A stretch of 64,000 bases of DNA, taken from assembly GCF_041200025.1 (NCBI RefSeq), contig NZ_CP165628.1, forward strand, positions 1,488,001 through 1,552,000. The letters run 5' to 3'. The translations under genes were made by a program, and so were the position numbers. The notes below the pieces were generated by a model that saw only the letters and a list, made by a program, of their open reading frames with translations, ran no database searches and had not been told where the DNA came from. This DNA is from Rouxiella sp. WC2420. GTDB taxonomy: Bacteria; Pseudomonadota; Gammaproteobacteria; Enterobacterales; Enterobacteriaceae. Every line of letters begins with the position of its first letter. The first letter of the stretch is position 1. Shown piece after piece: positions 21,088-31,345 of this stretch.

Positions 21088-23964
21088 TTGAAGTACTTAA
21101 CTTCGTTTCGAACAACATTACGAATTTCCCGCTACCTGTTCAGGGTATTGGCTATTATGCTTTGGTCGCTTGGCGCATTGCTGACGACTTTTTACGTGCT
21201 GAATATCTTCCATAATAAAGAATCCGAGATCCGCGAAGAGGACAACCTTAACTACAATCAGGCTCAGGCTTACATAAAAAATACCGCCGAGATTGTGCGT
21301 AGTGTCAGGTCGATTGCGGAAAAACGCCTTAGCGATTCATTGAACGGTCTGGACATAATCAACGGCGTACTAAGCACTAAAAACGTCGATCCGACCTACC
21401 ATTCGCTGTTCCCAGAATCTAACTGTTCCACGCTGACCGACAGTAATCGCAATGCCTTGACCTCGCTCGGCAATATGATCCACTACTGGAAAGACAACTT
21501 CTCAGACGACTATTCACTGCGGCGTATATTTTATATCGGCGGTGATAATCTTTGCCTGGTAGACTTTGGTGTCGTTGATAATGTCCCGACAATTCAGCGT
21601 GATAGCGTGCTCAAATCATTGCACGATCGCATTGTTAAATTCCGCAACGGCAAAAGTCAGGACAAACAAAAAAGCCAGTACTGGGTTCAGCCAGGCAATA
21701 ATAAAGATCAGGGTAATCTGTATGTGCTGACGCCGATTTACGTCGGCAACAAGCTCGCGGCGATTATGGGCATTCAGCAAACCCTGCGTCTTGAAGACTT
21801 AACCGCCAGCAACGCCGCTCATGCTGGAGTGACACTGCTGGACGCAGATAATTTGCCGCAACTCAGTTTCTTTGAGGGCGATCGTTACACTTCGATCCTC
21901 GACGGTTATCCATCAAGCCAGAGCTATTTTGGATACATGAATGGTTATAACGATCTGATCTATAAACGACCTTTGCCGCCTGCCGGGTTAAGTGTAGCCT
22001 ACTCGCTGCCGTTTAAAACGGTGATTGAGCGTTTTAGAATCCTTATTCTCAATGCTGTACTGCTTAACGTTTTCTCGGCGCTGGTGCTGTTTGTGCTGGC
22101 CTGGCTGTTTGAGCGCAAAATGTTCCTGCCTGCGGAAGAGAACGCTTTTCGCCTGGAAGAACACGAGCAGTTCAATCACAAGATTGTTGCCTCTGCGCCG
22201 GTCGGGATCTCGATTTTGCGCATCAGCGACGGCGTTAATATTTTGAGTAACGAGCTGGCGCATAATTACATCAGCATGTTGACTCACGAAGATCGCCAGC
22301 GCATAACGCGGATTATTTGCGATCAGCAAACGCGTTTCGTCGATATCATTACTCGCGATAACAACAACATTCAACTCAGTTTTGTACATTCGCGCTATCG
22401 TAACGAAGATGTCGCAATCTGCGTGCTGATTGACGTGAGTTCGCGGGTGAAGATGGAAGAGTCGCTGCAGGAAATGGCCAACGCCGCCGAGCAGGCCAGC
22501 CAGTCGAAATCAATGTTCCTTGCCACGGTCAGCCACGAGCTGCGCACGCCGCTGTATGGAATTATCGGTAACCTCGATCTGCTGCAAACCCAAGGTCTGC
22601 CGCAGGGGGTCGATCGCCTGGTCACTGCGATGAATAATTCCTCGGCGCTGCTGCTAAAAATCATCAGCGACATTCTCGACTTTTCAAAAATTGAATCCGA
22701 GCAGCTTAAAATCGAGCCGCAGGAGTTTTCCTGCCGCGAGGTTATCACCCATATTGCCGGTAACTATTTACCGCTGGTGGTTAAAAAGCATCTTGGACTG
22801 TACTGCTTTATCGAGCACAACGTGCCGGAGATTTTCGTCGGCGATCCGGTGCGCCTGCAGCAGGTGCTTTCCAACATCCTGAACAACGCGATAAAGTTTA
22901 CCGATACCGGCTGCATTGTGCTGCATGCGCGCACCTGCGGAAATTATCTGGAATTTATGATCCGCGATACCGGTGTGGGTATCCCAACCAAAGAGATAAC
23001 TCGCCTGTTTGACCCATTCTTCCAGGTTGGCAGCGGTGTGCAGCGTCATTTCCAGGGCACCGGCCTTGGCTTGGCAATTTGTGAAAAGCTGATCAACCTG
23101 ATGGACGGCGATATCTCGGTCGATTCGGAACCGGGGCTGGGTAGCGCCTTTACCGTGCGCCTGCCGGTTTATGGTGAGGTACATCCGGCACCACCATCGT
23201 CACCGATCTGGGCGGGCAAGCGACTTTGGGTCAACATTCGCAACAGTTATCTCGAAAGTTATTTGATGCAGCTGCTGCGTCATCACGGCGCAGACGTCCA
23301 GCGCTGGAAGCCGGAGGATGAAAGTCAGGCCGAAGACGTTTTGATTACCGACATGCCGGTAATCCATCGCGGTGTGCTTTGCGCTCAAATCGAGTTTTCA
23401 ATCGATCATATCGGGCCGCCGCGAGAAAGCAGTCCAGGCTATTGGCTGCATAGCACCTCGACTCCGCTGGAAATTACGCTGTTGCTCAACCGTATCTATC
23501 ATTTGAAAACGGCAATTGAGAACAGTCTGGCGCTGCCTGAAACCATCGAGTCACAGGATAACGGCGATATTCTGCTGCTGGTGGTGGATGACCATCCGAT
23601 TAACCGCCGGTTGCTGGCGGACCAACTTGGGTCAATGGGCTATATTGTGGTTACTGCCAATGACGGTTTGGACGCGCTTGAAGCCATGAAAGTGCATCCT
23701 GTCGACATTGTGCTCAGCGATGTCAACATGCCAAACCTTGACGGCTATGGGTTGACCCAGCGTCTGCGTGAGATGGAGTATGTGCTGCCGGTAATCGGCG
23801 TGACGGCAAATGCGCTGGCCGAGCAGAAGCAGCTGTGTCTGGAGGCGGGGATGGATAACTGTCTTTCCAAACCGGTGACGCTGGACCAGCTGCGTAAAAC
23901 CTTGGGCTTTTACAGCCAGCAGGTGCGACGCAAACGATCTGCCAGTGTCTCGGCCAAGGTGTAG
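21088..23964 (+). CDS. rcsC: Rcs phosphorelay hybrid sensor kinase RcsC
   Basis: 958 residues. The start is TTG at 21088 (then AAG TAC TTA), which gives the family N-terminus MKYLTSFRTTL; no in-frame ATG is close by. Order: membrane helix near residues 20-40, periplasmic domain, second helix near 310-335, the RcsC ABL/PAS-like linker, a histidine kinase with phospho-acceptor H483 in SHELRTP, the ATP-binding N, G1 and G2 boxes (NNAIKF; RDTGVGIP; GTGLGLAI), and a receiver with phospho-acceptor D878 in LSDVNMPN. It takes envelope-stress signals via RcsF/IgaA and passes phosphate to RcsD. It is convergent with rcsB, as in E. coli. Confidence 0.96.
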   Translation: MKYLTSFRTTLRISRYLFRVLAIMLWSLGALLTTFYVLNIFHNKESEIREEDNLNYNQAQAYIKNTAEIVRSVRSIAEKRLSDSLNGLDIINGVLSTKNVDPTYHSLFPESNCSTLTDSNRNALTSLGNMIHYWKDNFSDDYSLRRIFYIGGDNLCLVDFGVVDNVPTIQRDSVLKSLHDRIVKFRNGKSQDKQKSQYWVQPGNNKDQGNLYVLTPIYVGNKLAAIMGIQQTLRLEDLTASNAAHAGVTLLDADNLPQLSFFEGDRYTSILDGYPSSQSYFGYMNGYNDLIYKRPLPPAGLSVAYSLPFKTVIERFRILILNAVLLNVFSALVLFVLAWLFERKMFLPAEENAFRLEEHEQFNHKIVASAPVGISILRISDGVNILSNELAHNYISMLTHEDRQRITRIICDQQTRFVDIITRDNNNIQLSFVHSRYRNEDVAICVLIDVSSRVKMEESLQEMANAAEQASQSKSMFLATVSHELRTPLYGIIGNLDLLQTQGLPQGVDRLVTAMNNSSALLLKIISDILDFSKIESEQLKIEPQEFSCREVITHIAGNYLPLVVKKHLGLYCFIEHNVPEIFVGDPVRLQQVLSNILNNAIKFTDTGCIVLHARTCGNYLEFMIRDTGVGIPTKEITRLFDPFFQVGSGVQRHFQGTGLGLAICEKLINLMDGDISVDSEPGLGSAFTVRLPVYGEVHPAPPSSPIWAGKRLWVNIRNSYLESYLMQLLRHHGADVQRWKPEDESQAEDVLITDMPVIHRGVLCAQIEFSIDHIGPPRESSPGYWLHSTSTPLEITLLLNRIYHLKTAIENSLALPETIESQDNGDILLLVVDDHPINRRLLADQLGSMGYIVVTANDGLDALEAMKVHPVDIVLSDVNMPNLDGYGLTQRLREMEYVLPVIGVTANALAEQKQLCLEAGMDNCLSKPVTLDQLRKTLGFYSQQVRRKRSASVSAKV

Positions 23965-23980
23965 AAAAGGGTAGGGCATA

Positions 23981-24010
23981 AAAAAGGCACAACTGATGTT
24001 GTGCCTTTCT
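23981..24010. terminator. Bidirectional terminator between rcsC and rcsB
   Basis: An 11-base perfect stem, AAAGGCACAAC against GTTGTGCCTTT, with loop TGAT is flanked by A-rich and T-rich sides. It can end both rcsC (plus) and rcsDB (minus). Confidence 0.85.
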
Positions 24011-24046
24011 GCTTTATGACGTTGCTAACCGACGAAGCCGACAAGC

Positions 24047-24697
24047 TTAGCCACGGTCTACCGGAGTCGAGCTGACAGAAGACAGGTAGTTGAGCAGAGC
24101 GATATCATTCTCGACACCCAGTTTCATCATGGCTGATTTCTTCTGGCTGCTGATAGTTTTGATACTGCGGTTCAGCTTGCGGGCAATTTCTGTTACCAGG
24201 AAGCCTTCGGCGAACAGGCGCAGTACTTCGCTCTCTTTAGGCGACAGGCGCTTGTCACCGTAGCCATTGGCACTGATTTTTTCCAGCAGTTTGGCAACGC
24301 TTTCAGGCGTAAATTTCTTACCCTTCTGCAATGCGGCCAGCGCTTTCGGCAGGTCAGTAGGCGCGCCCTGTTTCAGCACAATACCTTCGATATCCAAGTC
24401 CAGCACCGAGCTTAAGATAGCCGGGTTGTTGTTCATGGTCAGAACAATAATTGACAGCTGTGGGTAATGGCGCTTGATGTACTTAATCAGCGTTATACCG
24501 TCACCGTACTTGTCCCCAGGCATGGAGAGATCGGTTATCAGCACGTGTGCGTCAAGCTTGCTGAGGCTGTTGATAAGCGCAGTCGAGTCTTCAAACTCGC
24601 CTACTACATTAACCCACTCAATTTGTTCAAGGGACTTACGGATCCCGAATAAGACGATAGGATGGTCGTCGGCAATAATTACGTTCATATTGTTCAT
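24047..24697 (-). CDS. rcsB: Response regulator RcsB
   Basis: 216 residues from ATG at 24697, identical in length to E. coli RcsB and starting MNNMNVIIADDHP. The receiver domain has D56 as phosphate acceptor (LITDLSMP), and the C-terminal LuxR/FixJ-type helix-turn-helix is at about residues 150-205 (RLSPKESEVLRLFAEGFLVT). RcsB controls colanic acid, motility, rprA and many envelope genes, alone or with RcsA and other partners. It starts four bases after rcsD, so the two are co-transcribed. Confidence 0.97.
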   Translation of the reverse strand: MNNMNVIIADDHPIVLFGIRKSLEQIEWVNVVGEFEDSTALINSLSKLDAHVLITDLSMPGDKYGDGITLIKYIKRHYPQLSIIVLTMNNNPAILSSVLDLDIEGIVLKQGAPTDLPKALAALQKGKKFTPESVAKLLEKISANGYGDKRLSPKESEVLRLFAEGFLVTEIARKLNRSIKTISSQKKSAMMKLGVENDIALLNYLSSVSSTPVDRG

Positions 24698-24701
24698 GTG
24701 A

Positions 24702-27449
24702 TTAGCTACCTTGCTGCAGCAGTCTGGAGACAAAAGAATCAATCTGATTAATATTGTCTGAGATCATCAACACTTCACCTTCGGCGAGATGCTGTTCTAA
24801 TTTTTCACACAACTGCTTACCTGGTGTCAGGTTAAGCATGGCGAACACTCCCTTGAGCCGATGGGCAGTCTGGGAAAGCGATGTAAAATCACGACGTTGA
24901 TTTTCATTATACAGTTTCTCTAAATCTTCCGGTACTGTATCGACGAAAAGCGGGTAATAGTCGCTGGCGAGCAGCTGTTTAACATAGGCGTCGATCTCGT
25001 CTTCGCCGGTACCGGAACCTGTTTTACCGTAAGCTGAATTTTCAACGCTGTTCGGGTCGGAGTAAGTAACATTCTGCTCCGCCTCTTCCAGCAATTGTTG
25101 TTCAATCAACAGTAAAGTTGCATCAATCAGGGCGCTGCCTATATTGTAATTGACGCGAATATAACGTTTTTCCAGTTTCTGGAAGCCCAACTCATCGCTG
25201 GTGAGCAGCAGCGTAAAGCTATCGCTATTTTGTGCATTATCGGTCAATAATACATCATATTCACGCGTCGGTTGTCGTTCGTCGGCCACGATACAAATCG
25301 CACCATAGGCACTCATCACCCGTGTAACAATTCCGCGAACTTCATCAGCGGTGATGTCCAGCAGCACGGTAACATCTTCCAGCAGACCTTCATCGGATGC
25401 TTCGGCCTCGGTATCGACTGCTTCCTGCGTTTGCTTGATACGTACCGTGTAGCGGGTGCCAATATCAATCTTACTGCGGATCTCCAGTTGGCCACCCAAT
25501 TTTTTGCACAGTTGATTACAAAGATAGAAGGTCAATCCCGAGCCGTGGTTAAAACGGTCTACCAGCGTCTGGCTCAGGAACGGATAGTTGAGATTGCTCA
25601 GCTCTTCTTTCGATATGCCACTGCCGGTGTCGGTAATGTGGAAAATCAACTGATCTGGATGCTCTGGGTCCTGTTCACTGGTCAGCGTGATTTTGCCAAC
25701 AGAAGTGGCAACAATTGCGTAATCAAGCAGAAGAGAAAGGATCTTTTTCACTGCCGATGCATCGCCAAGGTAATGATTCTGCGGGTTCATCTCGAAATGA
25801 TTCAGCAGCACCAGGCCTTTCTGGTTGATTTTTGGTAAGGCATCCATCAGCAATTCGTCAGTCAGCGTGGCAAGCGAATAACGCTGCGTCGCCGGCTGCC
25901 AGTCCTGGGTTTCCAGACGAGTGAGCAGAGTGATGTTATCCACCAGCGTCAGGGTATCTTTCGAACCATTAAGCAGCGTTTGTTCAAGTTTATATCGGTC
26001 GTCGGCGCTACCCGAAGCATGAAGTTTTTCCACTATGCCATGTAATTCAATCAACGGCTGATGCAGCTCGATGCCCAGATTATGTAGCATTAGCTTGCGT
26101 GCCTGAAGGTTTCTTTCGTGCTCGCGGCGTGCCTGTTGCAGCGTTTTGTTGACCATCGCCTCTTTATCCTGATCGTGCATCAGGAACAGGTAGGTATCTG
26201 GCGCTATCTGGCTGCGCACCATTCTGATTTCATAAACTTCATTATTTACCGTCGCCTGAATTACCCCGTGGTGCTCCTCGGCCATGTTGGCAATCTTGTC
26301 GAGGCTGAGATGTGGCAATAGCTGTTCGGCAATCTTGTTGCTGACCACCACGCTGTGGCTGCTGAAGTTGTAAATCAACAGTCCAACGGACAGGTTGGAA
26401 ATAATCTCCTGATTCAATGCCTGCTGGGTGTGCAGCTGATGTGCCAGGTTTTCGCTAGGGCGAATAAATTTATGACGGATCAGATAAATACCGACCATCG
26501 CCATGCCGAGCAGAATGAGGTTTACCAGAATTAACCAGAAATTGTTGTGCAATAGATCGACGATCAGAGCAATCAACGGGATCCGATAGGTCAGATTCAG
26601 CGGAGAATTGCTTAGCGGTGCTGTCAGGTAAATCGACCAGTCGTGCAGGGTCACAGTGCTGCCCGCGTTGGGGTCTTGCGGCGCATCGCCTTCGTTGACT
26701 GTGTCATTGTTGCTGGTCAGCTGGAAATTGTCCCTTGCGAGATTACCAGGGACTAAATCGCTCATAGGCAGATCAAAAGCGATTACCGTCGCCAGATTGC
26801 CGGGGTTATTGAAGGTGGTACGCAGCGAGAAGAAATAATCGTTGGCATTTCGCTGCTTGCGCAGGTTGGAGTAACTTTCACGCTCGTCCAGCGTATTGGC
26901 CTGCTGCAGCATTTCTGCGCGACGGGCCTGCAATCCCGCATAAAAATAGTTTTCTTTTAGCCTGGAGTCTTGCTGCTGCAACGGCTGAGTGGTCACCATC
27001 ATCAGGCTGTTGTCTTGCCCATTGAGATAATACAAGGTGTAGGGCTGGTTTTTAGCGCCCCACTGGTCATCGAGAAAATTGGAAATCTTGAGTGTTAGAT
27101 CAAGCGTGGCCGCATCATGAGTGCCATAAATTACCGCATCGGTTTTCTTGTGCGGCTTATTAATGAAAAACATGTCCTGACGCAGCTTCACTTCCTGCAC
27201 GTTCGGCGGAATTTGTGCCAGTGGCTGACCTGTATAATTATCGTAAATCTGGTAGGTCAGGTAACGATAATGATCGACGCGCTTTTGCAGGCGTTCGGCA
27301 GTGTATTGCACAGTGTGCAGTCTGTCGCTCAAATAGGCATTGGTATAGTTATAGCCATACAGGCCCAGGCCGATTGCCAACAGCAAAATGAAGACCCAAA
27401 ATGATCGCGTAATATTGGCCGAATTCAGCGATAAATATTTACTTGGCAT
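24702..27449 (-). CDS. rcsD: Phosphotransfer intermediate RcsD
   Basis: 915 residues. Two membrane helices (about residues 15-33 and 305-325) flank a periplasmic domain. A kinase-like region follows that lacks a phospho-acceptor histidine. An ABL domain comes next, and the C-terminal HPt domain has the active histidine H863 in QTAHRLKGVFAML. RcsD moves phosphate between RcsC and RcsB in the inner membrane. It is upstream of rcsB in one operon. Confidence 0.95.
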   Translation of the reverse strand: MPSKYLSLNSANITRSFWVFILLLAIGLGLYGYNYTNAYLSDRLHTVQYTAERLQKRVDHYRYLTYQIYDNYTGQPLAQIPPNVQEVKLRQDMFFINKPHKKTDAVIYGTHDAATLDLTLKISNFLDDQWGAKNQPYTLYYLNGQDNSLMMVTTQPLQQQDSRLKENYFYAGLQARRAEMLQQANTLDERESYSNLRKQRNANDYFFSLRTTFNNPGNLATVIAFDLPMSDLVPGNLARDNFQLTSNNDTVNEGDAPQDPNAGSTVTLHDWSIYLTAPLSNSPLNLTYRIPLIALIVDLLHNNFWLILVNLILLGMAMVGIYLIRHKFIRPSENLAHQLHTQQALNQEIISNLSVGLLIYNFSSHSVVVSNKIAEQLLPHLSLDKIANMAEEHHGVIQATVNNEVYEIRMVRSQIAPDTYLFLMHDQDKEAMVNKTLQQARREHERNLQARKLMLHNLGIELHQPLIELHGIVEKLHASGSADDRYKLEQTLLNGSKDTLTLVDNITLLTRLETQDWQPATQRYSLATLTDELLMDALPKINQKGLVLLNHFEMNPQNHYLGDASAVKKILSLLLDYAIVATSVGKITLTSEQDPEHPDQLIFHITDTGSGISKEELSNLNYPFLSQTLVDRFNHGSGLTFYLCNQLCKKLGGQLEIRSKIDIGTRYTVRIKQTQEAVDTEAEASDEGLLEDVTVLLDITADEVRGIVTRVMSAYGAICIVADERQPTREYDVLLTDNAQNSDSFTLLLTSDELGFQKLEKRYIRVNYNIGSALIDATLLLIEQQLLEEAEQNVTYSDPNSVENSAYGKTGSGTGEDEIDAYVKQLLASDYYPLFVDTVPEDLEKLYNENQRRDFTSLSQTAHRLKGVFAMLNLTPGKQLCEKLEQHLAEGEVLMISDNINQIDSFVSRLLQQGS

Positions 27450-27470
27450 GGTGGTGAGGCTTTTCCTTGA

Positions 27471-28637
27471 TTAGCGCGTTACGGCGCGGGCACTGGCGGT
27501 AACCAGCAGCATCAGCGCAGCAACGAAACTTAATGCAATCGACAAACTGAATACTTGAGCAATAAAGCCAACCAGAGCCGGGCCGGCTAAAATTCCGGCA
27601 TAACCCAGCGTGGTGACCGACGCAATTGCCAGATTGGCTGGCATGGTTTTTTGATTTCCGGCGGCGCTGAACATAATAGGCACCAGATTCGAAGCGCCAA
27701 AACCGACCATAACAAAACCCACTGCCACAGCATAGAGACTATCTACGGCCACGGAAAGCAGTAGCCCTGCGCAGGCAAGAAGGCTGCCGAAAAATAGCAC
27801 TTTGAAGCGACCGAAATAGTTAACTACTTTATCGCCGGAAAGGCGGCCAATGGTCATTGCTACCGCAAACAGGGTATAACCCATCCCCGCATGATGTGGA
27901 CTGACCGCGCGTTCGCTGGTTAAAAATAGTGCGCTCCAGTCAAGCATCGCGCCTTCGGTCATAAACATCACGAAACACAGCAGTCCGAGGAAGATTACCC
28001 AGCCTCGCGGTAGCACCAGCATGGGATCGCCTTGCTTGCTGCGAGTATCTTGCCAGAGATGCCTGCTGACCGCGAACAGCGTAATTAGCGTCACCGCGAT
28101 CACCACAAGGCTGGCGATAAACGGCGTAAAGCTCAACGATAACAGACCGCTTACTGCCAATGCCCCCAGAATGCAGCCGATACTGAAGAATCCGTGAAAG
28201 CCTGACATCATTGCACGGCCGCTGGCTTTTTCGACAACCACGGCGTGGACGTTCATCGCCACGTCAACCATGCCCATCGCCACGCCGAACAGCAATAATG
28301 CCAGTGCCATACCGGCGGTTGTGTCCATCAAGGTCAGCAGCGGAAGGTCTATGCAGATAAGCACGAGTGCCAGAATGATCACCGCTTTGCAGCCAAGTTT
28401 TCCGGTCAGCATGCCGGTTAAAGGCATAGAAAAGGTTGAACCCGCGCCGAGGCACAGTAATAGCAGCCCCAACGTACCGTCGCTAATATCAAGGCGCGTT
28501 TTAACGAACGGCACCAGCGGCGCCCAGGCCGACATGGCGAATCCGGAAAGTAAAAAGATAATACGGGTCGACATCTGTTGGGCTCGGCCCGGTCTGGCTG
28601 CTGGCTTGACTAGCGCTATCGTCGATTCGGCTGGCAT
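27471..28637 (-). CDS. MFS transporter, YbjJ-like
   Basis: 388 residues with twelve hydrophobic segments. Motifs such as SGFHGFFSIGCILGALAVSG and the general layout resemble E. coli YbjJ, a major facilitator family protein without a proven substrate. It ends 21 bases before the rcsD start on the same strand. It is therefore inserted between rcsD and ompC relative to the E. coli order and might read into rcsD. Substrate unknown. Confidence 0.7.
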   Translation of the reverse strand: MPAESTIALVKPAARPGRAQQMSTRIIFLLSGFAMSAWAPLVPFVKTRLDISDGTLGLLLLCLGAGSTFSMPLTGMLTGKLGCKAVIILALVLICIDLPLLTLMDTTAGMALALLLFGVAMGMVDVAMNVHAVVVEKASGRAMMSGFHGFFSIGCILGALAVSGLLSLSFTPFIASLVVIAVTLITLFAVSRHLWQDTRSKQGDPMLVLPRGWVIFLGLLCFVMFMTEGAMLDWSALFLTSERAVSPHHAGMGYTLFAVAMTIGRLSGDKVVNYFGRFKVLFFGSLLACAGLLLSVAVDSLYAVAVGFVMVGFGASNLVPIMFSAAGNQKTMPANLAIASVTTLGYAGILAGPALVGFIAQVFSLSIALSFVAALMLLVTASARAVTR

Positions 28638-28721
28638 CTGGTCGTCAATCCTTTGTTATTGTTCTTGGAAATCCATTTGCAGGAGATAACGAATATTTGT
28701 CGATAAACGGCTATCTTTCAA

Positions 28722-28752
28722 TAAAAAAAGCCAGTTTTGGGTAAAACTGGCC
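28722..28752 (-). terminator. Rho-independent terminator (minus strand)
   Basis: GCCAGTTTT pairs with AAAACTGGC around GGGT, and on the minus strand the stem is followed by seven T. It ends the gene at 28798-30825. Confidence 0.85.
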
Positions 28753-28797
28753 GCATATTCTAACAGATAGCTTCGGGCAGTGTTATTTCCGATCGTC

Positions 28798-30825
28798 CTA
28801 ATCTGCCTGCTGTGTCACGGATTCTTCATCGGGCAAAGTCGGTGCCTTGCTTAGTCGATAAGGCGCGGTAAAGTCTGCGCCATCGACTTTGCGTTTGTCT
28901 TGCCACAGGCTCATGCGCGCGCGGAGTGAACCCTCCAGCTGTGTCAGGGCATGGCGGGCAACGTCTGATTCAGGATTTAGCTCAAGCACGAAATTCATCA
29001 ACTGCCAGGCAATATATTTATTCTTCTTGCTGCCGATGCCCTGCATGTAAGCCATGCCGAGAGTATATGCCGCTTCGAAACGCTCAGAATGGCTGGTCTG
29101 AGCCAAAATTGCAGGCAAATCGATTTCCACCGCCTGACGTTTGTCTGCATCCGGCCCGAGATCCAGCGCACAGCTTGCACGCCAGTAGTCCGCCGAAGGG
29201 TGACCCGCATCGCTGGCGCGCTGATACCACTGCGTCGCCTGCTGATAATCCACTTCGCCGCCGAGGCCTTCGCGCAGGGCATTGGCGCAGCTGAACATTG
29301 CCGGTACCAGACCTGAACGCGCTGCGCTTAACACACAGTCGAGGGCATTGCTGTCATTATGTAAAGCTTCCGGGACATCCTGGTGCCAGGCATTACGATA
29401 AAAGAAGAACAGTTCATAGCTGTGAATTGCGCTGCCACGACGCGCCATTTCGGTCATCAGAAAATGTGTCGCGTCGAGGTCATCATTAATAGCCATGTCG
29501 TGGGCCAGCACCAGTAAGTCTTTACTCACTGACTCGGTAGACTGTTGCTGCTTCATGAGAGCCCAGGCGCAATCCATTAACCCGTTGCTCAAGGCAGGAT
29601 CGCAAGGCAGACCGTAAAGTCCGTAATTAACAGCAGCGGCGGCAAAAGCGGTCAGCAGTGGATCATCGGCGCGATTGATGGCGCGGACAAGCAGTGATGT
29701 CAGCACCGATAGGCCCTGCAGCTGCTCATTCGCCAGCACGGCGCGCGAGATAAACAGCGCGGCAAATTTACCCGGCATAGCGTCGGGAGCAACGGCAAAC
29801 AGCTCGGCATAAACCTGTAACCCGGCGCTGTCGTCATCTTGCCAATAGGCGATACAGGTCCCGGCGAGATTTAACAATGCGATACGTGTAGCCGGCTCGA
29901 GGGGCTGAGCCAACAGTCCAGTTAATTGCTGCTGTAATTTTTCGGCCCGAGGGGACTCGCGATCGGCTATTTCACCGGCCAGCGCGTCGAGCAGGGCATT
30001 GGCGCGGAACTGATTACGCTCGTCATCGCTAAATTCTGCGCACATCGGGCCTTCGATAATCTGATTTTGCTGCTCTTCGCCGCCGCCCCAATAGCTTGAA
30101 TGGAACAGCAGATAGGACTCCATACTGCCGACATCGCTGTGACGCACCGACATCGCCATACGCAGCCAATAATCCAGCGCATCTTCCTGGTCACGGCGAG
30201 TTTGTTGCAGCGCCGAGGGCAACTGTTGCGGCCAATGGGTCGCCGGGGCAACACCTAATTCATAGAGATAAGCGGCACCCTGATGCCAAACCGGGCTGTC
30301 TTTGATATTAAACTGCTCGTGCAAAGGTTTGGGTGATTGACCGACAAACAATGCGCGCAGCCAGTAAGGTTCACCAAATCCGCCAGCAAGATTCATCATG
30401 TGTCTGAAAGCATGGGTAGGGCGCGGGTGGCAGGCAATAGCATTAAGGAAAGAAAGTACTGCATAGTCACAGCACAGTTGCGCGCCAAGCCATTGTGAAT
30501 CTTCTACCTCGTGCTCTGGCCCTTTACCTCGGCGGATAACCCACGCCTGCTCGTGCCAGAACATCCCCATCAGGCAATGGACGTGATAGCTGGTCGGGCA
30601 CTGTTGCACCCAGTCATTAAGAATTTCGAGCCGCTGGTGGGCGTTTTCGTCCTTGGAGAACAGGGTGTCGGGATGCATGATTAAACCATAAGCGTTGCCT
30701 GCTTCAGTCTGGTTCTGCCAACCGCGCATTTGTGACAACAGCCACTCGTCTAATTTCAGGAAACGGCGGGTTGCCAGAAGCATTTGTGCCTTGGCGATGT
30801 TGTCTTGCTTGTCCGGTTGTTGCAT
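28798..30825 (-). CDS. DUF4034/Sel1-repeat-like protein of unknown function
   Basis: 675 residues, no signal peptide and no membrane helix, so cytoplasmic. I chose ATG at 30825 because AAGGA lies five bases upstream; a GTG at 30840 is possible. The N-terminal 280 residues (FLKLDEWLLSQMRGW; NAYGLIMHP) look like the DUF4034 family. The C-terminal third has Sel1/TPR-like helical repeats, such as ALREGLGGEVDYQQATQWYQ and YTLGMAYMQGIGSKKN. Such repeats usually hold protein partners. Function not known; it lies between the rcs genes and micF-ompC, where E. coli has nothing. Confidence 0.65.
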   Translation of the reverse strand: MQQPDKQDNIAKAQMLLATRRFLKLDEWLLSQMRGWQNQTEAGNAYGLIMHPDTLFSKDENAHQRLEILNDWVQQCPTSYHVHCLMGMFWHEQAWVIRRGKGPEHEVEDSQWLGAQLCCDYAVLSFLNAIACHPRPTHAFRHMMNLAGGFGEPYWLRALFVGQSPKPLHEQFNIKDSPVWHQGAAYLYELGVAPATHWPQQLPSALQQTRRDQEDALDYWLRMAMSVRHSDVGSMESYLLFHSSYWGGGEEQQNQIIEGPMCAEFSDDERNQFRANALLDALAGEIADRESPRAEKLQQQLTGLLAQPLEPATRIALLNLAGTCIAYWQDDDSAGLQVYAELFAVAPDAMPGKFAALFISRAVLANEQLQGLSVLTSLLVRAINRADDPLLTAFAAAAVNYGLYGLPCDPALSNGLMDCAWALMKQQQSTESVSKDLLVLAHDMAINDDLDATHFLMTEMARRGSAIHSYELFFFYRNAWHQDVPEALHNDSNALDCVLSAARSGLVPAMFSCANALREGLGGEVDYQQATQWYQRASDAGHPSADYWRASCALDLGPDADKRQAVEIDLPAILAQTSHSERFEAAYTLGMAYMQGIGSKKNKYIAWQLMNFVLELNPESDVARHALTQLEGSLRARMSLWQDKRKVDGADFTAPYRLSKAPTLPDEESVTQQAD

Positions 30826-31261
30826 GCGATTCCTTGTCACCTGATCAATAGTCGAAATGTGCCAGTGTAGCGACCCTCGAAGCTCGCCACAGCGGGATTG
30901 GTCTTATAGTAACGGAATCTGCAATCACCTTCTTGGTTAACTGACAACAGAATTTGGAAAAAACGTGGAGGTTAAAGGCATTTCATTAATAAGGTTAAAC
31001 AATAAATAAAAACCCTACTGGCTGTATGTTAAATCAACCACAAACAACTAAATCGCTATTTTATATTATTGATTTAAATATTGACTATTAAAAAATTGTC
31101 ATAAATGGTTGGGTGTTTATACCAAAAATATATTTTAAAACTGATAAATAATGAGCTTAATTCGTGCCGTGAAATAAATGGCTATTTAGAGAACTCAGAT
31201 TTTTCAAGAAGGTTGAGTAAAGGGTGGGGTATTAACGATTATAAACTACAGCACTAAATGC
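30826..31261. other. AT-rich intergenic stretch without recognised gene
   Basis: I see no convincing reading frame or structured RNA here. It must contain the minus-strand promoter of the DUF4034/Sel1 gene near its left end. The right end adjoins the micF terminator. Confidence 0.5.
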
Positions 31262-31345
31262 AAAAAAAAACCGGCCATAAGGCCGGCTGTTGTGTCCAAA
31301 AACAGGGGATAATGAAAGTAATAAATAACAAATAATGATGATAGC
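31262..31345 (-). ncRNA. micF: MicF antisense small RNA
   Basis: On the minus strand the 5' end reads GCTATCATCATTA, identical to the first 13 bases of E. coli MicF, the part that pairs with the ompF leader. It continues with the same AT-rich character (TTATTTATTAC also shared) and ends in a terminator stem GCCGGCC/GGCCGGT followed by nine T. It is divergent from the OmpC-type porin, the same arrangement as micF-ompC in E. coli. MicF represses ompF translation with Hfq and is induced with ompC under osmotic and envelope stress. Length is about 84 bases. Confidence 0.9.
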
